A DNA stretch of 64,000 nucleotides from an uncultured Erysipelotrichaceae bacterium (GTDB lineage: Bacteria; Bacillota_I; Bacilli_A; RFN20; CAG-826). Below the pieces are notes generated by a model that saw only the letters and a program-made list of their open reading frames with translations, was not told the origin of the DNA and made no database searches. This document shows positions 51,366 through 60,338 of the stretch, piece after piece. A program made the translations under genes and the position numbers. Position 1 is the stretch's first letter. Each line of letters opens with the position of its first letter. The stretch covers positions 1 to 64,000 of the forward strand of contig OMWW01000005.1 of assembly GCA_900314865.1 (NCBI GenBank), written 5' to 3'.

Positions 51366-53951
51366 TTATCTATAGACTTCAGCGTTCAATAAAGTGATGC
51401 CATTAAAGAGACATTCGCCATCAAAGTTGAAATCAATACTGATTCTAAAGGTGTATAGTCCACTTGCATTGGCGGTGATATTTTCGTTCTCACTATTGCG
51501 GAAATATCCTTTTTCGTCACCTCTTAAGGATTTATAACCCCAGTTTCCTTCGTTCCAATCAAAATTCTTGACTACTTTAAATCCTTGACCCTCTTCAATA
51601 TACAAAGTGAGATCAGAAACAATAGCAGTATCTAATGTATCATATGTTTCAAACGTACGAGGCATTCCAGGTTCTAAACTCCAATTACACCAATCACCAG
51701 TTACCATATAGTTGACGTTAAAGTTGCCCGAATGATAATTAAACGCTTTGATAGAGTTGTTAGCATATGAGAAATATAAGAGATGAGTAAATCCTGGCAT
51801 GCCTGGATCATAGGAGTAATAATAGATATCTTGGTTTTCTCTATAGACACTATTATCTCTTGAGCCATATATTTCAATACTCGAGAAAATAGATCTCATC
51901 GTATCTGCATCAATTTCATAAGGAATGATTTCGAGTCCATCAACTTGACAATAATATTTGACATCAGGATTACTAGGTAAGATGCAGCTACCATCGGTTA
52001 ATTGATTAATCGCAACGCCTAATTCCACTAAATCAGGAATTACTGGATCATCTCCGCCTGGTTCATCACCTGGTTTAAAGGAGAATCGGAATTCTGCATG
52101 AGGTTCATAACTACTGACGTCAAAATTGAAATAACACTTGAATGTCCCTTTAAGTTCTTCGTTATATAGATACATATATTCACTAGATTCATCAGTGCCA
52201 GTTTCAAAGCCTAAAGTACTGAGTTTTCCTTTATAGTTATAGATAAGTCCTTGATAGTCTTTTGTATACGCCACAACAGAAGAGATACTCTCATTATTAA
52301 TATCTAAAACTTGCATTTGTCCAGCGGAATAGCCATTCCATCCATAATCGGTTGAATATTTTTCATCTAAATCATCAGCATATGGGAAATATTCACCCCA
52401 ACCAGCAGCATCAAACTTAATCTTTGGGAAATTATAGAAACCCTTCATTCCTTGATTAATGCCATTGCTAATGCCTAATTCAAGGTCAAAATCAGTGTTT
52501 TCCTTATAAACAAACTTAATATTTATTTGATAATCTGAAACGCCATCGAAGAGGTCTTTGACTGCGTCATCTTCAGATATTTCATAATATACAGGCGATG
52601 ATGTTCCACCATATTCAAGTACTAAGTACATATTGAATAATGATAAATCATTAGTGGTTTGAATTGTGCGACCTTGGTCATCCAAGAATCTAAATACTGG
52701 ATATAAGCCTTCTCCCCAAGCGTTTGGTTCATTAAACAATGTATGAATATTGGTATCCATAATAACAGTGTTTGGGAAGTTTGGTACGAATTCATCATTT
52801 GTAGTCCAAGTAATAAGAGCAAGTTCACCAACATCCTCGCCGTGATGTCCACCATGATCGTCTTCTGAAACAACTAAGTCATAAATGATGTCTTTGCCGT
52901 AAATACGACCAAATTCACCATAGATGTCTTTGATCTTAGAATTGACTGTACCTTGTTTACTGAAGAATGCTTCAGGGTTAATATCAGTATGATTGAGTTC
53001 TAAACCAGTAAATAAAGATTCACCAAAAGCAAGTTTCTTTTGGTCTTTAATATTGTTATTCTTGTAGAAAGTTCCATCTTTATACCATGCGAAGCACTCA
53101 ACAGTATATGAAAAATCATCTTCACTTGTGTATGAAGCAAAGGTTGGATGCACTTCGTTTCTATTAAGCCTTTGACTTGAAGATAAACAGAATTTTCTCC
53201 ATTCTTTGATATTGCTATCTTTAACTTCCACATAGTCGTATTCGTAGACGAACATATTACGGAATGGAAGTTCTACTTCGTCATTATCTGTAATCATCTT
53301 CATTGTGTAATTTGGAGATGCTTTTTCCATGTCGTAATCAAGTTCCATGGAGACATACCACTGAGTGGTATAACTCTCTATTCCTTTAGCTAAGTTGATG
53401 TCAAAGGAGACATCAGCGGTGATTAAATCACTTTCATCAATATCAACATCAATGGCTAATCCAAAAGTATAAGCGTACTTATTTGCTTCTTTCTTATCCT
53501 TGTCTTCTAAGCCAGTTTCAAAATCGACGTAAATATCACCTCTAATGGTGTCATAGTATTTAGTTCCAAATGAATACGATTCACCAACAACTTCAAGAAC
53601 TTTCTTTAAGTATTGGAATTGAATCATTGGAGGTTGGTCATATTCGAGCTCATCAAGCGATGATCCGCGAGTGTCATCAGAAGTAAATAAAGAGAATAAG
53701 TCAGATAACGCTCCTTCTTCTTTTTGACTTGTACTTAAACTATATTTTGGAGCAAGAGATTTATTGGAAACATTCCTAAAGCTCCTTTCAACTCCATTAA
53801 AAGCGGTTTTGACTTTGCTGTAGCTATCTGTAGGAACAACGTATGGTTCAGGTGTATTTCCACCATCTCCACCGCTACTTCCTCCACATGATATTAATGA
53901 TGAAGATAGCCCTAAAAGTGCTGTTAAAAGCAAGACTTTTTTTGTTTTCAT
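51366..53951 (-). CDS. Large surface lipoprotein of unknown function (861 residues)
   Basis: Lipobox SLISC followed by a GGSSGGDGG linker. The body is Tyr/Asp-rich with many beta-like stretches and a late linker GDEPGGDDPVIPD (near 620) separating a C-terminal domain of about 230 residues ending in FNFDGECLFNGITLLNAEVYR. HGGHHGEDVGE near 365 is His-rich and might bind metal. No family recognised. GAGGT lies 8 nt before the ATG. It is upstream of and probably cotranscribed with the M6 protease. Confidence 0.72.
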   Translation of the reverse strand: MKTKKVLLLTALLGLSSSLISCGGSSGGDGGNTPEPYVVPTDSYSKVKTAFNGVERSFRNVSNKSLAPKYSLSTSQKEEGALSDLFSLFTSDDTRGSSLDELEYDQPPMIQFQYLKKVLEVVGESYSFGTKYYDTIRGDIYVDFETGLEDKDKKEANKYAYTFGLAIDVDIDESDLITADVSFDINLAKGIESYTTQWYVSMELDYDMEKASPNYTMKMITDNDEVELPFRNMFVYEYDYVEVKDSNIKEWRKFCLSSSQRLNRNEVHPTFASYTSEDDFSYTVECFAWYKDGTFYKNNNIKDQKKLAFGESLFTGLELNHTDINPEAFFSKQGTVNSKIKDIYGEFGRIYGKDIIYDLVVSEDDHGGHHGEDVGELALITWTTNDEFVPNFPNTVIMDTNIHTLFNEPNAWGEGLYPVFRFLDDQGRTIQTTNDLSLFNMYLVLEYGGTSSPVYYEISEDDAVKDLFDGVSDYQINIKFVYKENTDFDLELGISNGINQGMKGFYNFPKIKFDAAGWGEYFPYADDLDEKYSTDYGWNGYSAGQMQVLDINNESISSVVAYTKDYQGLIYNYKGKLSTLGFETGTDESSEYMYLYNEELKGTFKCYFNFDVSSYEPHAEFRFSFKPGDEPGGDDPVIPDLVELGVAINQLTDGSCILPSNPDVKYYCQVDGLEIIPYEIDADTMRSIFSSIEIYGSRDNSVYRENQDIYYYSYDPGMPGFTHLLYFSYANNSIKAFNYHSGNFNVNYMVTGDWCNWSLEPGMPRTFETYDTLDTAIVSDLTLYIEEGQGFKVVKNFDWNEGNWGYKSLRGDEKGYFRNSENENITANASGLYTFRISIDFNFDGECLFNGITLLNAEVYR

Positions 53952-53990
53952 AATGATTACCTCACGTCTTTATTATGTATTATGTGCGCG

Positions 53991-54926
53991 CTAATTGGAA
54001 GAGTTATATTCTTCAATTGGATTAGGAATGTTGTATTTTTCTAATAATTTCTTTTGTTTATCAAAATATTTGTTAAACAACTTAAAGTATCCTTTGACAC
54101 CATGCTTGATGTATTCAGGATCAACGTTTTTGTCTTTTTTGAGTTGTTCATATTTGAATGGTCCATTAACCTTCCATGGGTTCATGAAGCCATATCTAAA
54201 TGCATCGGTAGGACAAAACAATGCACATCTCATGCACATCGCACATTTAGTAGCTTTAATACGGATGTTACCTTTTTTATTGATGAACAACGCTCCAACT
54301 GGACATTCATTGATACATTTATGACAGTTAACACATTTTTTCTTATTAACCTTCACGAATGGTGAATTAAAGAAAGGGGCAATCCATTCAATTCTAAGAA
54401 TGAAGGACCACACAACATGCCAAGGTGCATACCAAATCTTTTCGGCGTTACCTTCAAGAAGCTCTAAAACATACACTTTGGTTAAAGCGTCTAAATATAG
54501 ATACATTTGTTTAGCAATCGAATCACGATATCTAAACATGATGTTATATGGCATTAAGAAATGCTTTTCACCGACGAGTTCAAAACGACGATGTTTAAGT
54601 TTTAAATATGAATGGTAACTACTCGCATTATTAGGTGCGAATGGTTCTCCAGACACTTTAAAGAAGAAATATTTCTTCTTAGTGCCTTTAGGCATCTTTG
54701 GTAAATGCTTAACAAATTTGCAAAATGCGGCAGGTGCGTTAAACGCGTGAATTGGGTAACCAAAACCAATCAAATCATAATCCTTCAAATCATAATTAAA
54801 AGGGATATCGTGTTTGATTTTATAATGGTCACATTCATGACCTAATTCTTCAAAATGTTTTTTTAGATAGTCACCACAAAGAGTGGTATGACCACTGCCA
54901 GAAAAAGAAATCAATAAGACTCTCAT
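53991..54926 (-). CDS. EFR1-type flavodoxin-ferredoxin protein
   Basis: Predicted redox protein with an N-terminal flavodoxin-like FMN site (SFSGSGHTT, residues 8-16) and two [4Fe-4S] clusters, CVNCHKCINECPVG and CAMCMRCALFCPTD, near residues 195-240. The family (EFR1) is an electron carrier of unknown partner. The start overlaps the epimerase stop (ATGA), so the two work as a pair. It is cytoplasmic, with no signal peptide. Confidence 0.88.
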   Translation of the reverse strand: MRVLLISFSGSGHTTLCGDYLKKHFEELGHECDHYKIKHDIPFNYDLKDYDLIGFGYPIHAFNAPAAFCKFVKHLPKMPKGTKKKYFFFKVSGEPFAPNNASSYHSYLKLKHRRFELVGEKHFLMPYNIMFRYRDSIAKQMYLYLDALTKVYVLELLEGNAEKIWYAPWHVVWSFILRIEWIAPFFNSPFVKVNKKKCVNCHKCINECPVGALFINKKGNIRIKATKCAMCMRCALFCPTDAFRYGFMNPWKVNGPFKYEQLKKDKNVDPEYIKHGVKGYFKLFNKYFDKQKKLLEKYNIPNPIEEYNSSN

Positions 54927-55984
54927 TTGATTTCGTCTTCTCCACCTCTCATGCCGATAAGTTTTGCAGTACCATCACAGCACGCAGTAGAAACTTTAAT
55001 AGAGTCAAAGATTGCGGCTTTAATGTCGTCTTCTTGAACGCCTAAAGCCTTCGCATATTTATTATCAATAAATAAATTGATGTTCATGATATATGGTAAG
55101 TAATTGACATCAATACCACTTTCAATACCTTTTTCTTTGTATTCTTTAACAATCTTTCCAGTGCCCATTCTCATCATCCAGCCTGGAACACCGATGATTT
55201 TACGATTTGGACCCATGCCTCTAGCGTCATAGACAATCTTGAGGAATTGTTTCCAAGTTAAGTTATACATAGAAATTGGCCAAGCATTGAATCCTTTGAA
55301 TTCATTACCAAGTTTTTCAGCAGCACCCGCAAGGGCTTCACCGACTTGTCTAACAGTTAACATAGCAGTGCCGCCTTTTGGATACATAGTAAACTTAAGC
55401 TTATCCATGCCTTTAAGTTGGTCGATTAAAATTGTCCAAACTGGTTGTCTACCTGGTTGAGTACCAAAGATATATGGTAATTCTAGAACAGCAGCAGAGA
55501 ATTTATCGTCACACGCTGCTTCAATAACTTTTTCTTGTTCCACTCTGGCTCTGATATATGGGTTGCGTTCTAATAAACCTTTATGCATCTTATAGCCCCA
55601 TAAATCAGGTTTGTTGAGCATTGAGAAGTATGATCCACAAACAACAGCCTTGGTAATACCAGCCTTCTTAGATAAGGCCAATAATCTTTCAACAGACTTG
55701 ATGTTAAATTTTTCATACCATCTATATACAGGATGTGGGCATTCCACTCTTTCATCAATACCTGATGCAAAGATGAAGCAGTCACAGCCTTTCATGTATT
55801 CGAGTACTTGTTCGTCACTTATTTTGTTGATGTCGCAGAAATGTAATTCCATTTTTTTAGGAATTGGGGCTCCTTCTGGGTTTGGTGCTAATGCAACCGC
55901 TCTAACAAAGTGACCTCTGTCGATTAAGATTTCAGCGGCTTTGCAACCTAAAAGTCCATTACCACCAACTAAAAATACTTTCAT
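54923..55984 (-). CDS. NAD-dependent epimerase/dehydratase family protein
   Basis: Rossmann-fold short-chain dehydrogenase: VGGNGLLGCKAAEIL (6-20) binds the dinucleotide. The Tyr-x-x-x-Lys of this family may be YKMHK (in LWGYKMHKGLL). The product is 353 residues from the ATG at 55984, which has GGGAG 9 nt upstream; a TTG two codons earlier is rejected. It ends in TGA, evidence that TGA is a stop codon here. Substrate unknown; coupling with EFR1 suggests a reductive modification. Confidence 0.85.
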   Translation of the reverse strand: MKVFLVGGNGLLGCKAAEILIDRGHFVRAVALAPNPEGAPIPKKMELHFCDINKISDEQVLEYMKGCDCFIFASGIDERVECPHPVYRWYEKFNIKSVERLLALSKKAGITKAVVCGSYFSMLNKPDLWGYKMHKGLLERNPYIRARVEQEKVIEAACDDKFSAAVLELPYIFGTQPGRQPVWTILIDQLKGMDKLKFTMYPKGGTAMLTVRQVGEALAGAAEKLGNEFKGFNAWPISMYNLTWKQFLKIVYDARGMGPNRKIIGVPGWMMRMGTGKIVKEYKEKGIESGIDVNYLPYIMNINLFIDNKYAKALGVQEDDIKAAIFDSIKVSTACCDGTAKLIGMRGGEDEIK

Positions 55985-56044
55985 AATCAATTTCTCCCAA
56001 ATTTATATAATGTAATTATATTGAATTTATGGATTATTACAAAA

Positions 56045-56077
56045 CAAAAAAAGAAAAGCCTCCTTTTAGAAGAGGCC
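56045..56077 (-). terminator. Terminator of the 56082 lipoprotein gene
   Basis: GCCTC/GAGGC stem (56058-56062 with 56072-56076) followed by TTTTCTTTTTTT on the minus strand. Confidence 0.85.
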
Positions 56078-56081
56078 TAAA

Positions 56082-57653
56082 TTATTGAATATTCTTATGG
56101 GCATGAGTGAGTAAAGAGTACACACTTTCAGGATAATGGACATTGATAAGTCGCATAAGCCCTGGGCGATTTGATTCCACCATAAATGTAGATATAACTG
56201 TACCAAACAAATAGATAATCGCTTTGAGCATAACCGCACAGTGGCCTACCAAAGTATCATAATCATATGTAATTTCATCCTTATCAAGATAGGTTTTGAT
56301 GAAGTCCGCAAATTTCGCTCCAGTAGAATCACCCAGTATAGAAAATACAACCGAATAATCCTTTGTTAAATCAGTTAAAATAGAGGATCTCGTAGAAGCA
56401 CTTAAAGCAAAGATATTTCCTAACATATAAGCAAAGCTATCTTGATAGACGGTTGCATATTGTTCTCTGGTTTTAACGGCCCATTGTTCCTCACTTGGTT
56501 CAGCGTTATAAACAGAATCAAGAAGCGTTTCTAAAACTTGAACATCATCTTTACATTCAACATTATTGATAGTCATTTCCACAAAATCAGAAAAAGAAAT
56601 GTCGGGATCAAATTCCTTAATGATGTTGGCTTCATCTTTGTTATAAATATCGTAATCAATACCACATCTAGCTAAACCATATTGGTCTGGCAAGACGCGT
56701 GCTACTAAATCTGAAGAATTTATGATGTTATGAACATTAGGATATTTAATTGCGTGTTCAACACTGACACATGATGGAGCTTCGAATGTATAAGCAAATA
56801 AATCATCTTCTAAATCAGAGTTATTTTCTCTAAGTAATAAGCTTGCTAAGACATTAGAAATAGCTCCGGCTCTAGAATAACCGGCAATCCAATATTTAAC
56901 TTCCTTGTTGCCTTTATGGTTAGCAACATAAGTTTTTAATTCGTTATGAATATCATTTGCTCTTGCTAAAAAGCCTTCATGATCACCAGATGCACCAACG
57001 GTGAAGTTATTTACCCATTCTAGTCCGTAGACTAATCCACGAGGGGAAATAACAAATAATTCAAAGTCATCAATTTGTTTATGAGCAAAGGTGTAGGCTA
57101 CTGAATCAGCTGTTGGTGCTTCTTCATAGCCATGATATATAGCGTCTACAAATCCAGTTTGGGAAAAGAAGTCATTCATATCATCCACATAAGATGAAAC
57201 AAAGGCAAGTCCTGAAGAGAGAAGTGATAAATCTTTATGATAGTTTTTTGCAGATAACTTAAATAATTCATCACTATAAGGTAGTTCAAATGTATAACCT
57301 TCGGTTTTATCTGGATTTAAACTAGCCGCTACTTTATATGAAACGGTCTTTTCTGGAACTAATTTTTCAGTTTCACTATCAACATATGAATAATCGCAAA
57401 CTGAGCAGGTGTGAGTTGTGTATCCACCATTAGAAAAAGTCGGATCAGTCACCACATCAGTAAAAGTATGTGGAGCTTCATCAGATTTTAAATTCTCATA
57501 GCCGCTATCTGTGCATGCATGCCAGTGTGTATTTTCATCATGAGTCCAAGTCTCTTCATAATGATGAGTAGGTTCTGATGGTGTATCGTTATTTCCACAT
57601 CCAGGAAATAATAGAGCACTAATAATAAATAATAAACAAAGTCTTTTTTTCAT
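56082..57653 (-). CDS. Lipase-like alpha/beta-hydrolase lipoprotein (523 residues)
   Basis: Lipobox LLFPGC (Cys19). Residues 34-92 form a His/Cys-rich module (HWHACTDSG ... HTCSVCDY). The hydrolase domain has the elbow IAGYSRAGAIS (Ser260), EAPSCVSVEHA and NIINSSDLVARVLPDQYGLARCGIDYD, the same order as in the 31081 paralogue (GFSRGG, EAPQGANF, NIINPNDLVTKV). Both share the tract LEWVNNF / LEWENNV before the elbow. AGGTGG lies 10 nt before the ATG. Substrate unknown. Confidence 0.8.
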   Translation of the reverse strand: MKKRLCLLFIISALLFPGCGNNDTPSEPTHHYEETWTHDENTHWHACTDSGYENLKSDEAPHTFTDVVTDPTFSNGGYTTHTCSVCDYSYVDSETEKLVPEKTVSYKVAASLNPDKTEGYTFELPYSDELFKLSAKNYHKDLSLLSSGLAFVSSYVDDMNDFFSQTGFVDAIYHGYEEAPTADSVAYTFAHKQIDDFELFVISPRGLVYGLEWVNNFTVGASGDHEGFLARANDIHNELKTYVANHKGNKEVKYWIAGYSRAGAISNVLASLLLRENNSDLEDDLFAYTFEAPSCVSVEHAIKYPNVHNIINSSDLVARVLPDQYGLARCGIDYDIYNKDEANIIKEFDPDISFSDFVEMTINNVECKDDVQVLETLLDSVYNAEPSEEQWAVKTREQYATVYQDSFAYMLGNIFALSASTRSSILTDLTKDYSVVFSILGDSTGAKFADFIKTYLDKDEITYDYDTLVGHCAVMLKAIIYLFGTVISTFMVESNRPGLMRLINVHYPESVYSLLTHAHKNIQ

Positions 57654-57708
57654 AATATTATGCCACCTATAATAAAATTATACTGAACAAAATATATTAT
57701 AAATAGAA

Positions 57709-57738
57709 AAAAACAAAAAAACGAGATTTGAATCTCGC
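57709..57738 (-). terminator. Terminator after tRNA-Phe
   Basis: CGAGAT/ATCTCG stem (57722-57737) followed by a long T-run on the minus strand. Confidence 0.85.
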
Positions 57739-57749
57739 AATTTTTATTG

Positions 57750-57825
<76 letters not shown>

Positions 57826-57847
57826 ATGCCCTCTTATAAAAAAAGGG

Positions 57848-57923
57848 TGGCGGACCAGACGGGAATCGAACCCGCGATCTTCTCCGTGACAGGGAGACAT
57901 GTTAACCGCTACACCACTGGTCC
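57848..57923 (-). tRNA. tRNA-Asp (anticodon GTC)
   Basis: Cloverleaf with acceptor GGACCAG/CTGGTCC, anticodon loop CTGTCAC on a TCTCC/GGAGA stem, T-arm GCGGG-TTCGATT-CCCGT. Discriminator G and CCA are encoded. It lies 22 nt upstream of tRNA-Phe. Confidence 0.96.
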
Positions 57924-57937
57924 TTTTTGCCTATATA

Positions 57938-57966
57938 TTATTACAAAAAGTAGATAGGTAAATCAA
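57938..57966 (-). promoter_or_regulatory. Promoter of the tRNA-Asp/tRNA-Phe unit
   Basis: -35 TTGATT (57961-57966), 17-bp spacer, -10 TAATAA (57938-57943). Confidence 0.55.
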
Positions 57967-58033
57967 GATATTTCTTCAAAAATATTAGAAATTTAAGATA
58001 TCAACACTAATATATAAATATATTAATGAAGTT

Positions 58034-59566
58034 CTACAACATCTGAGAGAAGACATTAAGCAAATAACAGATAACTTTTGTAAAGAATCCAAGTTTAACA
58101 TCGTTGATGTTTACTAGTTCACTGTGTTCGTAGCAATCAAGTAAGTCATCTTCGACATCTTTGACCGCTTCACTATGCATAAAGATGGCGCCACATTCAA
58201 AGTGATGAACCAAGCTACGGTAGTCCATGTTAATCGTGCCAATAAAAGCAATCTTACCATCAACAACGACCGCCTTTTCATGGTTAAAACCTTCGTTATA
58301 GGTATAGACTTTTACTCCAGCTTCAATAAGATCAGGGAAATATCTCATTGCCATCTTATAAACAAGTTTCTTATCTGGAATGCCAGGAAGAAGAATCCTG
58401 ATATCCACTCCACGATATCCAGCACGGATAATTGAAGACTTCAAATTCTCGGTTGGAATGAAGTAAGGAGTACAAATATAGACGGTTTCTTTCGCGTTTT
58501 CGATCATATTAACGAATGTACTCTCACCAGTGTTATGTTCATAAAATGGCTCTGGTCCATCTCCAAAAGGAGTAACCAAAGCGTTTTCCGAATAACGTTC
58601 ATATTGGTAATTCAAATATTTATCGTAATCAGATAATTTGAGTTGCGCTAAATCGAAAAGAGAAAGGAAGATGAAGATTAAATTATTGATAGCAGGACCT
58701 TCAATTTTAATCATCGCATCTTTCCAATAACCAAACCTTACAATTTCGTTTGCGTATTCATCGGCGAGGTTCATACCTCCGGTAAAGGCCATTTTATGAT
58801 CGATAACAGCAATCTTTCTATGATCACGGTTATTAAATAAACCAGAAAGAACAGGGACGAAAGGATTAAAGCGATAACATTTGATGCCTTTTTTTCTCAT
58901 TTGACTTGGATAAACACTATGCATAAGGCCAGCACATCCAATATCATCGTAAAGAAGTCTGACTTCTACACCTTCTTTGGCCTTTTGAAGCAAAACTTCT
59001 TCAATACGTTTCCAATAAATACTATGTCTATCAATGATAAAGAATTCCATGAAGATGAACTCTTTAGCGCTTTTTAATTCTTCAATGAATTTAGGGAACC
59101 ATTCTTCACCAGATTTATAATATGTAACTCTATTTCCATATGTTGGAGTATAACGCATAGCGTTACCTAAGAATTGGAATGTTGGAGTGTATGGATTTTT
59201 ACTCTTTAAAAGTTCGTCCATATCAATCGAATATTTAGGGAAATATTTCTTCGCTAATTTCTTAACACCTCTTTCAACACGAGTGTATTTAGGTTTTAAA
59301 CCATGGTTAGCAAAAAAGACATAAATCAAAGCACCCAAAACCGGGAAGAGAAGAACAACGACAATCCAAGGGATTTTTAAATCCGGAGTTCCTCCGCGAT
59401 TAACAATTATTAACAAGACTATGATTGAAATAAATACATAGAAGATAACAGTATATACCCAAATCAATTCAAGGTAGACCGCTGCAGCTAATACTAAAGC
59501 TATCTCAATCAATAAGATTAAGAGCATCAACGCTAATCTAGAAAAAATTTTCTTCAACATTTTCAT
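58034..59566 (-). CDS. cls: Cardiolipin synthase (phospholipase D family)
   Basis: Condenses two phosphatidylglycerols to cardiolipin at the membrane. Two N-terminal hydrophobic segments (10-30, 35-55) with a third near 68-88, then two HKD motifs: HRKIAVIDHKMAFTGGMN and HEKAVVVDGKIAFIGTIN. The 510-residue length matches ClsA. It begins 6 nt after tcdA without a Shine-Dalgarno, so expression follows tcdA. Confidence 0.94.
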   Translation of the reverse strand: MKMLKKIFSRLALMLLILLIEIALVLAAAVYLELIWVYTVIFYVFISIIVLLIIVNRGGTPDLKIPWIVVVLLFPVLGALIYVFFANHGLKPKYTRVERGVKKLAKKYFPKYSIDMDELLKSKNPYTPTFQFLGNAMRYTPTYGNRVTYYKSGEEWFPKFIEELKSAKEFIFMEFFIIDRHSIYWKRIEEVLLQKAKEGVEVRLLYDDIGCAGLMHSVYPSQMRKKGIKCYRFNPFVPVLSGLFNNRDHRKIAVIDHKMAFTGGMNLADEYANEIVRFGYWKDAMIKIEGPAINNLIFIFLSLFDLAQLKLSDYDKYLNYQYERYSENALVTPFGDGPEPFYEHNTGESTFVNMIENAKETVYICTPYFIPTENLKSSIIRAGYRGVDIRILLPGIPDKKLVYKMAMRYFPDLIEAGVKVYTYNEGFNHEKAVVVDGKIAFIGTINMDYRSLVHHFECGAIFMHSEAVKDVEDDLLDCYEHSELVNINDVKLGFFTKVICYLLNVFSQML

Positions 59567-59572
59567 CGTTAT

Positions 59573-60295
59573 CTATTTTATGTCTTTTTTACTAGAATTA
59601 CATAGTAAAGTCTTAATAACTTCACTAGCAATGATTAGTCCCATTGAAGAAGGGACAAAACTTGAAGAGCCAGGAGTGCCTCTTCTTTTATCATCTTTGA
59701 TATCTACTTTAATAGGTTCTTCTTTAGAATACACAACTTTAAGAGAATTAATATTTCTTTTTCTTAATTCATGACGAAGGACCTTTGCCAATGGATCGAC
59801 CGAAGTCTTATAAATATCACTTACTTCTAGCTTGGTTGGGTCGAGTTTATTGCCTGCACCTAAAGCAGAAATAATTGGTTTCTGTAGCGTCTTTGCCATA
59901 CAAATGAGCGATATCTTCGCACTCACATTGTCAATGGCATCAACAATATAATCATATTCGCTCAAATCAAATTCATCTTCATTACTAGGAAGATATAATT
60001 TCTTAATCGCTTTCACTTTACAATCCGGATTAATAGAAAGAATGTGCTCTTTCATGACATCAACTTTACTTCTTCCAATTGTATTTAATGAGGCCACTAA
60101 TTGGCGGTTGAGATTGCTTTCTTCAACATTGTCACTATCAACAATAGTAATTTTACCAAGACCAGATCTAATAAGTGCGTCAACGACATGACCACCAACG
60201 CCACCGATTCCAAAAACAATAACGTTGCTATCCACAATGTTATTAAAGCCTTCTTCGCCAACTAGAGAAATAAAACGAGAGAATTTTTCTTGCAT
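59573..60295 (-). CDS. tcdA: tRNA threonylcarbamoyladenosine dehydratase TcdA-like (E1/ThiF fold)
   Basis: ATP-dependent cyclisation of t6A37 in tRNA to ct6A. The ThiF/MoeB fold has GIGGVGGH (28-35) for ATP, DNVEESNLNRQL, and the closing RRGTPGSSSFVPSSMGLIIASEV block typical of TcdA/YgdL. No MoaD/ThiS partner is nearby, which supports TcdA over MoeB/ThiF. TATAAT ends 6 nt before the ATG with no Shine-Dalgarno, so the mRNA is probably leaderless. Confidence 0.88.
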   Translation of the reverse strand: MQEKFSRFISLVGEEGFNNIVDSNVIVFGIGGVGGHVVDALIRSGLGKITIVDSDNVEESNLNRQLVASLNTIGRSKVDVMKEHILSINPDCKVKAIKKLYLPSNEDEFDLSEYDYIVDAIDNVSAKISLICMAKTLQKPIISALGAGNKLDPTKLEVSDIYKTSVDPLAKVLRHELRKRNINSLKVVYSKEEPIKVDIKDDKRRGTPGSSSFVPSSMGLIIASEVIKTLLCNSSKKDIK

Positions 60296-60301
60296 GACTC
60301 T

Positions 60302-60307
60302 ATTATA
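60302..60307 (-). promoter_or_regulatory. -10 box of tcdA, leaderless geometry
   Basis: Perfect TATAAT followed by 6 nt and the ATG. The best -35 (TTTATT, 17 bp upstream) is weak and lies within the terminator hairpin of the preceding gene. Confidence 0.55.
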
Positions 60308-60309
60308 GT

Positions 60310-60338
60310 AAAAAGAAAAGAAGGAATAAACCTTCTTT
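60310..60338 (-). terminator. Terminator of the ABC importer operon
   Basis: AAAGAAGG/CCTTCTTT stem (60317-60324 with 60331-60338) followed by TTCTTTTT on the minus strand; it overlaps the ATPase stop codon. Confidence 0.8.

Noticed and set aside
54923..55984. Use of the mycoplasma genetic code (TGA = Trp)
   Set aside because: The epimerase frame ends in TGA inside an ATGA overlap with the next gene, and Trp is encoded by TGG throughout.
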